From Fidelibacterota bacterium (GTDB lineage: Bacteria; Fidelibacterota; JAANXI01), in NCBI GenBank assembly GCA_018263365.1, contig JAANXI010000097.1:1-7290 (forward strand): a stretch of 7,290 nt of DNA. The letters are read 5' to 3'. This document shows, piece after piece, positions 1 through 7,276 of the stretch. Both the position numbers and the translations under genes were made by a program. Below the pieces are notes generated by a model, which saw nothing but the letters and a program-made list of their open reading frames with translations, had not been told where the DNA came from and made no database searches. Every line of letters starts with the position of its first letter. Within the stretch, counting starts at the first letter, position 1.

Positions 1-1048
1 CTTCCATAGTAACATACCAATGATCCCGAAAGTAGAACGGGCTACTCCGCAACCGCCCCTCGAATTCGATGGAGTTCAGAAACCCGCCATCTGAAAAATC
101 CACATGGTACAATGTATTATCGATACCAGCAATCAGGTACCCCTGCTCTGTTACAGCCGGTGAACCGGCAACCGGCGTACTGAGGTCAACCAATTGCGTA
201 TGTTCCCCAGTCTGCTGATCAATTGTCAACACTTCCCCTCCGCTGTTCACCCAGATGACCCTTCCATCCTGGATCAGTGGCGCATTCCGCACCTGATGCG
301 CTGTTTTTACTGTCCACCGGATGCTGCGATCTACGATATCATACCGTATCATACCTCCATCGAATCCGCCAAGATACAGACTGCCAGCATCGAGCGTCTG
401 CGATAAAATGGTTCTCCTGAACGGTTCTTTCCAACGGATTTCACCACTCGCGTGATGTATTGCGTATAAGTTTCCTTCATCTGTAAGCACTAAGATATCC
501 GTTCCGAATTGCACTGGCTGCACAAATACGCGCTCTTGCAGCGCTGTTTCCCAGTGTTTCCTCCCGTTTGCAGTATCCCTGGCAACAACCTGACCATTCA
601 TCCCCGCGACTACAACTACTGAATCTGCCACCACCGGCTTGACAACTGTTGGTTGACACCGTTCACGCCATAATTCATCATCAAGAGTAAAACCGAACCG
701 GGTCAGATGATGCTCGCTCTGCTCCTCCTCAATCCAGTAGAACGATGATCCCCCGGGGTAACTCATCTCGCTCACATCGTTCTTGCCGGAAAAATGACGT
801 ACCTCTTTATTTTTCTCGTGATCAAAGATCAGCACTTCACCCTGTGCCGATACCCACGCTGAATGACGATCGTCTAAAAACACGGGATCGCCTACGGGCA
901 TATTCCTGAGTTGGTATTTATCGATTTTTTCTGCACGAAATACCGGATTTTCGACAGCATTATACTGGTTTTGAGATAAATGCAGCGCTCCCCCGCACGC
1001 AACCAGAATAAACACCAATACAGATACTGTAAATATCAATATCCGCAT
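1..1048 (-). CDS. BamB-like PQQ-repeat beta-propeller lipoprotein (3' end cut by window edge)
   Basis: An open frame of 349 codons plus one base runs off the left edge without a stop. The N-terminus is a lipoprotein signal: a hydrophobic stretch followed by lipobox L15-V16-A17-C18, so the mature protein should be lipid-anchored at Cys18. Gly at +2 would allow outer-membrane sorting under the E. coli rule, which may not hold here. The rest reads as successive propeller blades of about 36-40 residues, near 51-86, 91-131, 134-170, 173-210, 213-249, 252-289 and 291-329, with an eighth starting at 332. PQQ-type repeat signatures are clear (GQVVARDTANGRKHW, GNLYAIHHASGEIRW). Eight blades and a length near 370-390 would match BamB, a scaffold in outer-membrane protein assembly, but the homology is only to the fold class. 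PQQ-dependent dehydrogenases are much longer, so it is probably not an enzyme. The start at 1048 overlaps the upstream stop as TGATG, with GGGA at 1058-1055 as a plausible ribosome site. An in-frame ATG at 1060 is the alternative start. Confidence 0.85.
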   Translation of the reverse strand, partial: MRILIFTVSVLVFILVACGGALHLSQNQYNAVENPVFRAEKIDKYQLRNMPVGDPVFLDDRHSAWVSAQGEVLIFDHEKNKEVRHFSGKNDVSEMSYPGGSSFYWIEEEQSEHHLTRFGFTLDDELWRERCQPTVVKPVVADSVVVVAGMNGQVVARDTANGRKHWETALQERVFVQPVQFGTDILVLTDEGNLYAIHHASGEIRWKEPFRRTILSQTLDAGSLYLGGFDGGMIRYDIVDRSIRWTVKTAHQVRNAPLIQDGRVIWVNSGGEVLTIDQQTGEHTQLVDLSTPVAGSPAVTEQGYLIAGIDNTLYHVDFSDGGFLNSIEFEGRLRSSPFYFRDHWYVTME

Positions 1049-3864
1049 CAGTAATCCCATCCAAAGAAAAATTGATAGAACGTACCATCTCCGATGCTGG
1101 TAAAGTCGGTTCTGCGTCCGATATCGTACCGGAGTACTAACACACCGCCAAGATTTACCCGGATTCCCAAACCGAAGCTCCCTCTGAACCCGGGGTATTC
1201 ATTTTCCCAGGCATTACCGGCGTCAACGAACAGAGCCCCCCGTACCTGCCGAAATCCGATCCCGCCGAACGGAAACTGAACTCCGATCTGGTCCATGAGC
1301 GGAAACCGCAGCTCGTTATTCCACAAGAAGACATTTTTTCCCCAGATGCGAAACCGCGGATATCCGCGCAACGTCCAGCTGCCGCCGATGTAAAAACGTT
1401 GAGCTTCGTATCCATCGCTCCGCAATCCCATTATCCGAAGCGCATAGGATGTTCGCTGAGTTAACCGCAAATAGTGCCGGTAGTCGCCGATCAGCGTATA
1501 GTAATTTACATTATTATATCGGAGATCCGTGGTATACCCGGTGCGGACCAAAAAGCGCTGACCATCCATGGGACCTGTGGGCCCCCAGATCGAATTATCC
1601 TTCACGTATCCGATGAAATTCGAAACCAGGAAGGCGTTCCGTGGCTCCCCGATGAAATCATCTTTCCGGGATCGGTTCAGTGTGAGGGAGGCTTCCAGCC
1701 GCCGGAACTGGCTGAACGGATAGCGTAGCATGAACATGCCCCCGTACCGGCGCTCGTTGTAAAACCCCTCTCGAGGATTGTAATACAGATTATTAAAATG
1801 AAAAATGCCGTACCCGTAATTGGCCCGGTGGCTGAGATTATACTTCGCTACAAAGACGTTAAATCGTCGCCAAAATTCGTCAGCAGTTTCAGCGGAATTG
1901 TACAACAGTATTTCCCAGCGATGATTTCCCAGAATATCCGAAAACGCCATCTGTCCGCCGCCGGATGTTCCGAAGATCGGGTCGTTCGAGATCTGGCTGG
2001 CGGCGACATCAAGCGAATATTTCCGATTGTACGGGTTGATTCGGCTGGAATCTGTGACCTCGAACCTCGGATAATCCCAAACGTTTTCCTGAAAGGAAGC
2101 CCAGTGAACCTTCGTTGGCTGCCTTGGTTTGTATTCTACCCGGTGTAGTTGAAACTGGTAATCATCAAAGGCGGTACAGACTAACGTGGAATCCGTCATC
2201 CAGCCTGGGTGAAGCGCCGCTGTTGCAAAATCGGTTACTTGTTGCAACTGATATTGGTCTGACGCCTCTGAATTTCCGGTAATATCGCGGATCCAGATGT
2301 TGTTGGTCCCGCCACGGTCTGAGATGTATGCCAGACGCGTTCCATCCGGTGATATCGCCGGGTGGCTGTCATGGGAGCGTTCGTGCGTGACATACTCAAT
2401 ATTCCCGTTTTCCAGATGATACCTAAAGATGTTCGAATATCCTGATTCGCCGTAATTCGTCCGGTCGGAGCTAAAATAAATGTACTTCCCGTCAGGGCTA
2501 AATATCGGCGATCGGTCGTTGTAAAAATCCTGCATCAGACGCACCAGATGCCCGGATTCGGTATCGTAAATATACAGGTCGACCTTCCCGGAGAATGCCA
2601 TGCCTGAAAAGACGATTTTCTTCCCTTTAGCATTCCAGTGCGGCGCTGAAATTCCGATAAGGTTGTTAAAAGTAACCGAGGTAACCCGTTCTTCCTCATC
2701 CAGATCATAGAGATGAAGCGCATCTTGTTCGCCGCTCTTGGTCACAAAGGCCAGGATATTCTCTTTGGAAACGGAGAGTTCCGAATCCATAAAGTGGAAC
2801 GCCTCGTACTGCTGGTTGCGCTCCCCTTTTACCAGTAATTTTGGTTCCTGCTTTTTCGGGGCATTGATGGGTTTGGAATAAATATTCGTGTAACCGATAC
2901 GGTTGGAGACAAACGCAACGCGCTTTTCCCCGTGTGATTCATACACCGCCGGACTGAGATTCACACCCTTCTGCGTTATCATCTCTGTAGTTGGCTGCGG
3001 CAGCGATTCCTTTTCCAGCAGCGGATAGATCTGTTTTTTAAGCCAGAAATGCCACTTCCGGCTAATCTCTTCGACAGGATCGCCGAGCACAAATTCCAAC
3101 ACCTTTCCGAAGTCTTCATCCCGCCAGATGTTTTCGATCAGCAGGAGCAACTTTTCGGGGCCATACTCCTTCGCGATAAACGTCAGCAGGCTCTCCCCCT
3201 CCTTATACATCAGGTACGAGCCGGTTATGCGGTGGATCTCCGTAAGCGGAACAAAATAGTTGTTCAGCACCGCATCCCTGAGAATCATCTTGGATTGGGG
3301 GTCAAGCACGGAAGTTGACCAGAACTCAGCTAGTCCCTCGATAAACCACAACGGAGGCCCGGGATGTGTCAGCTGACCGCGATCTTTCAGGATTCGATTG
3401 ACCTTGCTGGTCATAAAGACGTGTACCATCTCATGACTAATAACGCGCCGGAATTGGTTCATGGAACCGTTACTGGGAATGACAACCCGGCCTTTGATGA
3501 ATTCGAAGAACCCACCAACCCCTTCCGGGATAAATCCCGGGGTGATATTCGTCTGTTGGAATAGCAGATGTGAACTATAAAAGATCAGCGGCACCCGACG
3601 ATCCAGGGTATGATTGAACTGAACGGACAAGTCCGCATAACCGCTTTCCGCTGCCGCGGCACCGACCTCCGCGACGTCCTGCATCCCTGGATAGAAATAG
3701 ATATTAAAGTGTTCGGTTTTCAGAACGTGCCAGTCAAAATCGGTGTATTGAACCTTATTTCGTCCGAAATAGTGGTATTGCGCCCCAATGGAATCCGCAA
3801 TGAGCAGCACTGCGCTCAATATAAGGAATAGATATCGCCATCGGGGTGTAAGCTTGGTTTGCAT
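1048..3864 (-). CDS. Outer-membrane fusion protein: metallopeptidase-like domain, TolB-like propeller, Omp85-like barrel
   Basis: This 938-residue protein has a Sec signal peptide (hydrophobic core about 11-26, likely cleavage after IGA at 26-28). Residues about 45-285 form a peptidase MA/gluzincin-like domain: HEMVH at 144-148 gives two zinc ligands and the general base, and IEGLAEFW at 175-182 supplies the likely third ligand (E176). Residues about 300-580 form a TolB/PD40-like propeller with repeated blades, including IFSPDGKYIYFSSDR (454-468) and AISPDGTRLAYISDRGG (503-519). Residues about 610-938 form an Omp85/D15-type barrel, supported by TLRGYP at 831-836 (the loop-6 R-G-Y/F motif), VDAGNAW at 880-886, alternating aromatic strands and a terminal Tyr. 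No POTRA repeats are evident. It should sit in the outer membrane with propeller and peptidase in the periplasm; whether it cleaves substrates or inserts proteins is unknown. It starts 6 nt after the preceding stop, with no clear Shine-Dalgarno, suggesting coupled translation. Domain assignment is firm; function is inference. Confidence 0.92.
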   Translation of the reverse strand: MQTKLTPRWRYLFLILSAVLLIADSIGAQYHYFGRNKVQYTDFDWHVLKTEHFNIYFYPGMQDVAEVGAAAAESGYADLSVQFNHTLDRRVPLIFYSSHLLFQQTNITPGFIPEGVGGFFEFIKGRVVIPSNGSMNQFRRVISHEMVHVFMTSKVNRILKDRGQLTHPGPPLWFIEGLAEFWSTSVLDPQSKMILRDAVLNNYFVPLTEIHRITGSYLMYKEGESLLTFIAKEYGPEKLLLLIENIWRDEDFGKVLEFVLGDPVEEISRKWHFWLKKQIYPLLEKESLPQPTTEMITQKGVNLSPAVYESHGEKRVAFVSNRIGYTNIYSKPINAPKKQEPKLLVKGERNQQYEAFHFMDSELSVSKENILAFVTKSGEQDALHLYDLDEEERVTSVTFNNLIGISAPHWNAKGKKIVFSGMAFSGKVDLYIYDTESGHLVRLMQDFYNDRSPIFSPDGKYIYFSSDRTNYGESGYSNIFRYHLENGNIEYVTHERSHDSHPAISPDGTRLAYISDRGGTNNIWIRDITGNSEASDQYQLQQVTDFATAALHPGWMTDSTLVCTAFDDYQFQLHRVEYKPRQPTKVHWASFQENVWDYPRFEVTDSSRINPYNRKYSLDVAASQISNDPIFGTSGGGQMAFSDILGNHRWEILLYNSAETADEFWRRFNVFVAKYNLSHRANYGYGIFHFNNLYYNPREGFYNERRYGGMFMLRYPFSQFRRLEASLTLNRSRKDDFIGEPRNAFLVSNFIGYVKDNSIWGPTGPMDGQRFLVRTGYTTDLRYNNVNYYTLIGDYRHYLRLTQRTSYALRIMGLRSDGYEAQRFYIGGSWTLRGYPRFRIWGKNVFLWNNELRFPLMDQIGVQFPFGGIGFRQVRGALFVDAGNAWENEYPGFRGSFGLGIRVNLGGVLVLRYDIGRRTDFTSIGDGTFYQFFFGWDY

Positions 3865-3870
3865 CAGACA

Positions 3871-4830
3871 TTAAATGGATAGGTCCTGAATGAGTTCCTG
3901 GGCCAGCTTGTATGGGCTCTTCTTGATGGTCTCGATCTGCTCAATCGCATCAGTGAGCTTTTCTGTACGGTCGGCGCTCCAGAACATCTGGTTCAGATGC
4001 TGCCTTACCACACCTTCCACCCGCCTCTCGTATCGGCGCTGACGCTTCTTCAACAGTCCGCCGGAATCCTGTAAAAATTGGTAGTGCGACTGAATTTTTT
4101 CGTAGACGGCATCTATGCCCTCGTTATTCATTGCCGCCGTTTGCAGGATTTCAATGGGCCAATCTTCATCCTGGGTGCTCTTCAGATCGAGGATATTCCT
4201 GAGATCAACAAATGCTCGATCCGCACCTTCACGGTCCGATTTATTCAGCACAAAGATATCCGCAATTTCCATCAACCCGGATTTCATCGCCTGCACCTCA
4301 TCGCCGCTCTCAGGTACAAGCACAACAACGGTGGTATCGGCCGCTTCTGCGACATCCAGTTCCACTTGACCAACTCCCACTGTCTCAAAGATGACGATAT
4401 CCATGCCGGCCGCATCCAGGATATCCCCGGCTTCCTGCGCATTCACAGCCAGGCCACCCATCGATCCCCGGGATGCCATGCTTCGAATGTAGACGCCGGC
4501 ATCGCCCGAATGGCGACTCATACGTATACGGTCGCCAAGCAGCGCCCCGCCGGAAAACGGACTGGTGGGATCGATGCTGATGACGCCAACTGTTTTCTCC
4601 TGCTCACGTATGAGACTGATGAGCTTATCGACTAATGTGCTCTTCCCCGCGCCCGGCGGTCCGGTTACTCCGATCCGATATGCTCTTCCAATCTTTGGAA
4701 AGATATTATCGAGCAGTGCTTCCGTACCGCTCCGGTTGTTCTCCACAAAGGAAATCGCCCGGGAAACGCTGCGAATATCGCCATTTATCAGAGATTTTGT
4801 GTCAATACGTGCCATTCGGTTCACTATCAT
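3871..4830 (-). CDS. meaB: MeaB/ArgK-family GTPase, acyl-CoA mutase chaperone
   Basis: This cytoplasmic G3E-class GTPase of 319 residues has the usual family length. MeaB proteins gate delivery of adenosylcobalamin to methylmalonyl-CoA mutase (or relatives such as isobutyryl-CoA mutase) and protect it from inactivation. Visible motifs are Walker A GPPGAGKST (57-65), the family-diagnostic DPTSPFSGGALLGDR (87-101), RSMASRGSMGGLA (116-128), the switch region ETVGVGQVE (149-157) and base-specificity NKSD (196-199). The C-terminal ~65 residues are helical and charged, as in the dimerisation arm. Older annotations call the family 'LAO/AO transport ATPase', which is misleading. It lies 49 nt after accA and 6 nt before the outer-membrane gene, so it is probably cotranscribed with both. 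No mutase gene is in the window. The chosen start has no good Shine-Dalgarno; an in-frame ATG at codon 6 (4815) is a possible alternative. Confidence 0.95.
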   Translation of the reverse strand: MIVNRMARIDTKSLINGDIRSVSRAISFVENNRSGTEALLDNIFPKIGRAYRIGVTGPPGAGKSTLVDKLISLIREQEKTVGVISIDPTSPFSGGALLGDRIRMSRHSGDAGVYIRSMASRGSMGGLAVNAQEAGDILDAAGMDIVIFETVGVGQVELDVAEAADTTVVVLVPESGDEVQAMKSGLMEIADIFVLNKSDREGADRAFVDLRNILDLKSTQDEDWPIEILQTAAMNNEGIDAVYEKIQSHYQFLQDSGGLLKKRQRRYERRVEGVVRQHLNQMFWSADRTEKLTDAIEQIETIKKSPYKLAQELIQDLSI

Positions 4831-4879
4831 GGATGTACGAATTACAGGATTAAGACGCGCCAGGGTACAGAAAAACCAG

Positions 4880-5839
4880 CTAATCCTCCCAGGTCCCCAT
4901 CTTGCTGAACTTCTCTATGCGTTGCTGAAGCAGGGTGTCGGTATCCAGTTCTTCCAATGATTGAATTTCCTCGAGGATAATCTTTTTCAGAATTTTCGCC
5001 GTCTCATCGTAGTTCCGGTGAGCGCCGCCGGTCGGCTCCTCGATGATGCGGTCAGCGATCTTCATTTCCATCAGATCCTGGGCGGTAATTTTCATCGCCT
5101 CAGCAGCTTCCGGCGCCTTGGAAGCGCCCTCCTCTTTGAACAGAATAGAAGCGCACCCTTCCGGCGATATGACTGAATACCAGGTGTTTTCCAGCATCAG
5201 TATGCGATCGCCGACGCCAATGCCCAGCGCACCGCCGCTTGCGCCCTCGCCAATAACGATTATGAGGAGCGGCACCCGGAGATGGGACATCTCAAACAGG
5301 TTTTTGGCGATAGCTTCCGCCTGGCCGCGCTCCTCTGCTCCAATACCGGGATACGCCCCCGGGGTGTCAAGCAGACAGATGACCGGTCGTCCGAACTTCT
5401 CGGCGAGCTGCATCACGCGGAGCGCCTTCCGATAGCCTTCCGGATTGGGCATCCCGAAATTGCGATAGACGTTCTGCTTGGTATTCCTGCCCTTCTGGTG
5501 ACCGATAATGGCTACCTTTGTATCATCAATGGTCCCGATACCTGATACGATTGCTTTGTCATCCCCAAAACGGCGATCTCCGTGTAATTCCAGGAAGTCC
5601 GAACACATCCGGTCAATATAGTCGAATGTATACGGCCGATCCGGGTGTTTGGCCAGTTGATACCGCTGCCAGCGAGAGAGGTTGCTGTAAACCTTATTGG
5701 AAAGTTTCCGCAGCTTCTCCTGCAGTCGCTGCACCTCATCCTCAATATCCATATCATCGGCGGCGGAAAGCCCCCGCATCTCTTCGATTTTTTGTTCTAG
5801 CTCGACTATCGGTTTTTCAAAATCTAAAACGGTCTGCAT
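4880..5839 (-). CDS. accA: Acetyl-CoA carboxylase carboxyltransferase subunit alpha
   Basis: AccA pairs with AccD to form the carboxyltransferase that moves the carboxyl group from carboxybiotin to acetyl-CoA, giving malonyl-CoA for fatty-acid synthesis in the cytoplasm. The protein is 319 residues, the same length as E. coli AccA, and aligns from end to end in memory: LDFEKPIVELEQKI (5-18), HPDRPYTFDYID (65-76), FGMPNPEGYRKALR (128-141), DTPGAYPGIGAEERGQ (158-173), the oxyanion-hole region GEGASGGALGIGVGDR (197-212), YSVISPEGCASILF (221-234) and GGAHRN (271-276). Residues about 10-50 form the expected N-terminal coiled coil. No AccD zinc domain is fused, so accD must be elsewhere. GAGG at 5848-5845, 5 nt before the ATG, supports this start; the stop is TAG. 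It is the first gene of the apparent accA-meaB-outer-membrane unit, after a 138-bp gap that could hold the promoter. Confidence 0.98.
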   Translation of the reverse strand: MQTVLDFEKPIVELEQKIEEMRGLSAADDMDIEDEVQRLQEKLRKLSNKVYSNLSRWQRYQLAKHPDRPYTFDYIDRMCSDFLELHGDRRFGDDKAIVSGIGTIDDTKVAIIGHQKGRNTKQNVYRNFGMPNPEGYRKALRVMQLAEKFGRPVICLLDTPGAYPGIGAEERGQAEAIAKNLFEMSHLRVPLLIIVIGEGASGGALGIGVGDRILMLENTWYSVISPEGCASILFKEEGASKAPEAAEAMKITAQDLMEMKIADRIIEEPTGGAHRNYDETAKILKKIILEEIQSLEELDTDTLLQQRIEKFSKMGTWED

Positions 5840-5842
5840 AAG

Positions 5843-5848
5843 CCCCTC
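5843..5848 (-). promoter_or_regulatory. accA: Shine-Dalgarno site of accA
   Basis: GAGGGG on the minus strand lies just before the accA ATG; taking GAGG as the core gives a 5-nt spacer. It is the clearest ribosome-binding site in the window and fixes the accA start at 5839. Confidence 0.7.
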
Positions 5849-5871
5849 ATTTACCTGACCGTGGTTTGCTC

Positions 5872-5884
5872 GATAATTATTATC
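5872..5884. repeat. 13-bp palindrome in the putative accA leader
   Basis: GATAATTATTATC has perfect 6-bp arms around one central base. It lies between the candidate -10 box and the accA start, where a repressor operator could act. The arms are AT-rich, so the palindrome may be chance; no known operator is recognised. Confidence 0.3.
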
Positions 5885-5898
5885 CCCCGGAAATCCAT

Positions 5899-5904
5899 AG
5901 TATA
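5899..5904 (-). promoter_or_regulatory. accA: Possible -10 box for the accA-meaB-outer-membrane unit
   Basis: TATACT matches the sigma-70 consensus TATAAT at five of six positions, in an AT-rich setting about 60 nt before the accA start. No good -35 hexamer lies 16-18 nt upstream (about two of six matches), so this would be a weak, activated or non-classical promoter. The call rests on one hexamer. Confidence 0.3.
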
Positions 5905-5977
5905 AAAGATAATTCCTTCACCTGCTATCATTTAAATTTCGGGTTTTACGCCAATATAAGCATTCCGTACCGGCTTC

Positions 5978-7276
5978 TTAATCAATAACCCGGCGAAAAA
6001 TACCCTGCAGAAAAATCTGTACATCAAAGGAGAAGGAAAAGTGCTGCATATAGTATTGGTTGTACTGCTGTCGCTCTGAAATGTCGTCCGACTCGATCTC
6101 CCACAGGCTGAAGAGGCCCGGCTTGAACAGGAGCGCCTCATTTGATTCTTCTGTCCGCACCAGAGGCATCCCGACCATGCTCATATTCCCCTTTAACACT
6201 TGCCAGATCAGCGGTGCTTTCGCACAAAATCCAGTGTTATCAGAGTTAGTGTTAAAATATTTGGCCTGGAATCGCCTGGTATTGTGCCCGAGAAACTCCT
6301 CGGATTTCAACGATTCTCTTTTCAACGCTTTAATAGTAAAGCAGATCGGAATTACGAGGGGAAGCAGAGCGACAACAAACACCAGATCCATTGATCGCTT
6401 CACAAACCGGTAGAATTTGTTTGAGAGCGGAAAATCGAGTTCTACCAGCGGAATGTCTCCGATATCTTCCACCGCCGCCTTTCCAAGGATGAACTCCAGG
6501 CTGTGCGGCACGATTTTTAGTTCCACCTGGTGATCCTTGAGTTCATCTACCATTGCCAGAATTTCGATATTTTGGTACACGTCCGACGTAAAAATGATAT
6601 CGGTCAGGTTATGGACTCTGACCAGTTCCGGCAGTTCTCTGCCGGCGCCCAGGATGTCTGCCTTAGTCTGTTTCTCCATGGATTCATCCACGAACCCGAC
6701 GATCTCATATCCGTGTGACAACTGCGATTTGAGTTTTTCGTAAATCCGGCTGCCCTCATCTCCGGCTCCCACAATGGCTGCCCTGCGCTGCCGCACGGGC
6801 CTGCCTATTACCGAACCGGTGCGTCTACGCCACAGCAATCGCCATCCGGGTAACGCAATCAGGGCAAAAATCAGGGCAAGCAAGAGGACGGCTCTGGAAT
6901 AGGCAAACTGCTTGAAAAAGAATGTCAGGGTGCTAATGACGATAAATCCAAGTACCAATCCTGACAGCGATTTTCCGATGGAATAGTCCCGACTCGTGTA
7001 CGCCCGGGTGAACGTCATCGCTCCGATCCAGATACCGGTATAAACGACCGGCAGAAACGAATAATCCAGGATGTACTGGAAGTCACCGAACTTAACCAGA
7101 ATTGCCACGATAAAACCGATGAGGATCAGAGCGCTGTCCATGAGTTGCGGCGCCAGTTTCCGCACTCCAGTGCCGATTAAACCGGCAGTTCCGCGGATGA
7201 ATATCCCCATCCGGATAAAGACATCGAATATAAATGTCCATCGGCGGCTGAAGTGCTTTTTCACGAACAGATCCAA
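5978..7276 (-). CDS. Polyprenyl-phosphate sugar-1-phosphate transferase-like membrane protein, 5' truncated, degenerate active site
   Basis: The 432 readable residues follow the WbaP/WcaJ-type plan. Hydrophobic segments lie near 15-29, 45-63, 72-89, 103-121 and 127-145. A Rossmann-like CoA_binding_3 domain spans about 165-265 (AAIVGAGDEGSRIYEKL, 166-182), leading into the transferase domain at VKRSMDL (292-298) with a membrane helix at about 297-317. Normal enzymes transfer a sugar-1-phosphate from a nucleotide sugar to undecaprenyl phosphate, starting exopolysaccharide or O-antigen synthesis. Here key motifs are eroded: the usual DELPQ...NVLKGDMSLVGPRP reads AKAPLIWQVLKGNMSMVGMPL (352-372), so the Asp-Glu dyad is Ala352-Lys353 and the Arg of the R-P motif is lost. 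KPGITGLWQV has become KPGLFSLWEI (385-394), and the KFRTM motif is FNT. Catalysis is therefore doubtful. The apparent start is TTG at 7276-7274, partly inside adapter sequence, so the true start is missing. Residues 1-40 resemble a GT2 glycosyltransferase tail, suggesting a longer fusion protein. No frameshift or internal stop is seen. Confidence 0.8.
   Translation of the reverse strand: MDLFVKKHFSRRWTFIFDVFIRMGIFIRGTAGLIGTGVRKLAPQLMDSALILIGFIVAILVKFGDFQYILDYSFLPVVYTGIWIGAMTFTRAYTSRDYSIGKSLSGLVLGFIVISTLTFFFKQFAYSRAVLLLALIFALIALPGWRLLWRRRTGSVIGRPVRQRRAAIVGAGDEGSRIYEKLKSQLSHGYEIVGFVDESMEKQTKADILGAGRELPELVRVHNLTDIIFTSDVYQNIEILAMVDELKDHQVELKIVPHSLEFILGKAAVEDIGDIPLVELDFPLSNKFYRFVKRSMDLVFVVALLPLVIPICFTIKALKRESLKSEEFLGHNTRRFQAKYFNTNSDNTGFCAKAPLIWQVLKGNMSMVGMPLVRTEESNEALLFKPGLFSLWEIESDDISERQQYNQYYMQHFSFSFDVQIFLQGIFRRVID

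Larger units (their letters stand above)
5840..5977 (-). other. Intergenic region upstream of accA
   Basis: This 138-bp spacer is the largest non-coding stretch in the window. It is AT-richer than its flanks and contains the candidate -10 box, the palindrome and the accA ribosome site listed separately. No convincing terminator hairpin with a T-run follows the sugar-transferase-like gene, so read-through into accA cannot be excluded. Confidence 0.6.

Noticed and set aside
477..659. 60-codon frame on the minus strand with several Cys residues
   Set aside because: It overlaps the lipoprotein gene in another frame; the propeller repeats show the lipoprotein frame is the real one.
1798..2148. 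116-codon open frame on the plus strand
   Set aside because: It is antisense to the propeller/barrel part of the outer-membrane gene, with no domain and no ribosome site that would support it.
4078..4635. 185-codon open frame on the plus strand
   Set aside because: It lies antisense and wholly inside meaB, whose motifs are unmistakable, and its translation shows no recognisable domain. It is a shadow of the codon use on the other strand.
4831..4879. Possible terminator or promoter between accA and meaB
   Set aside because: No stem-loop with a T-run and no paired -35/-10 boxes are visible in these 49 bases.
5851..5931. 26-codon reading frame on the minus strand just upstream of accA, ending two codons before the accA ribosome site
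   Set aside because: It could be a leader peptide, but it has no Shine-Dalgarno, no regulatory codon run, and its ATG lies upstream of the only candidate -10 box, so both cannot be right.
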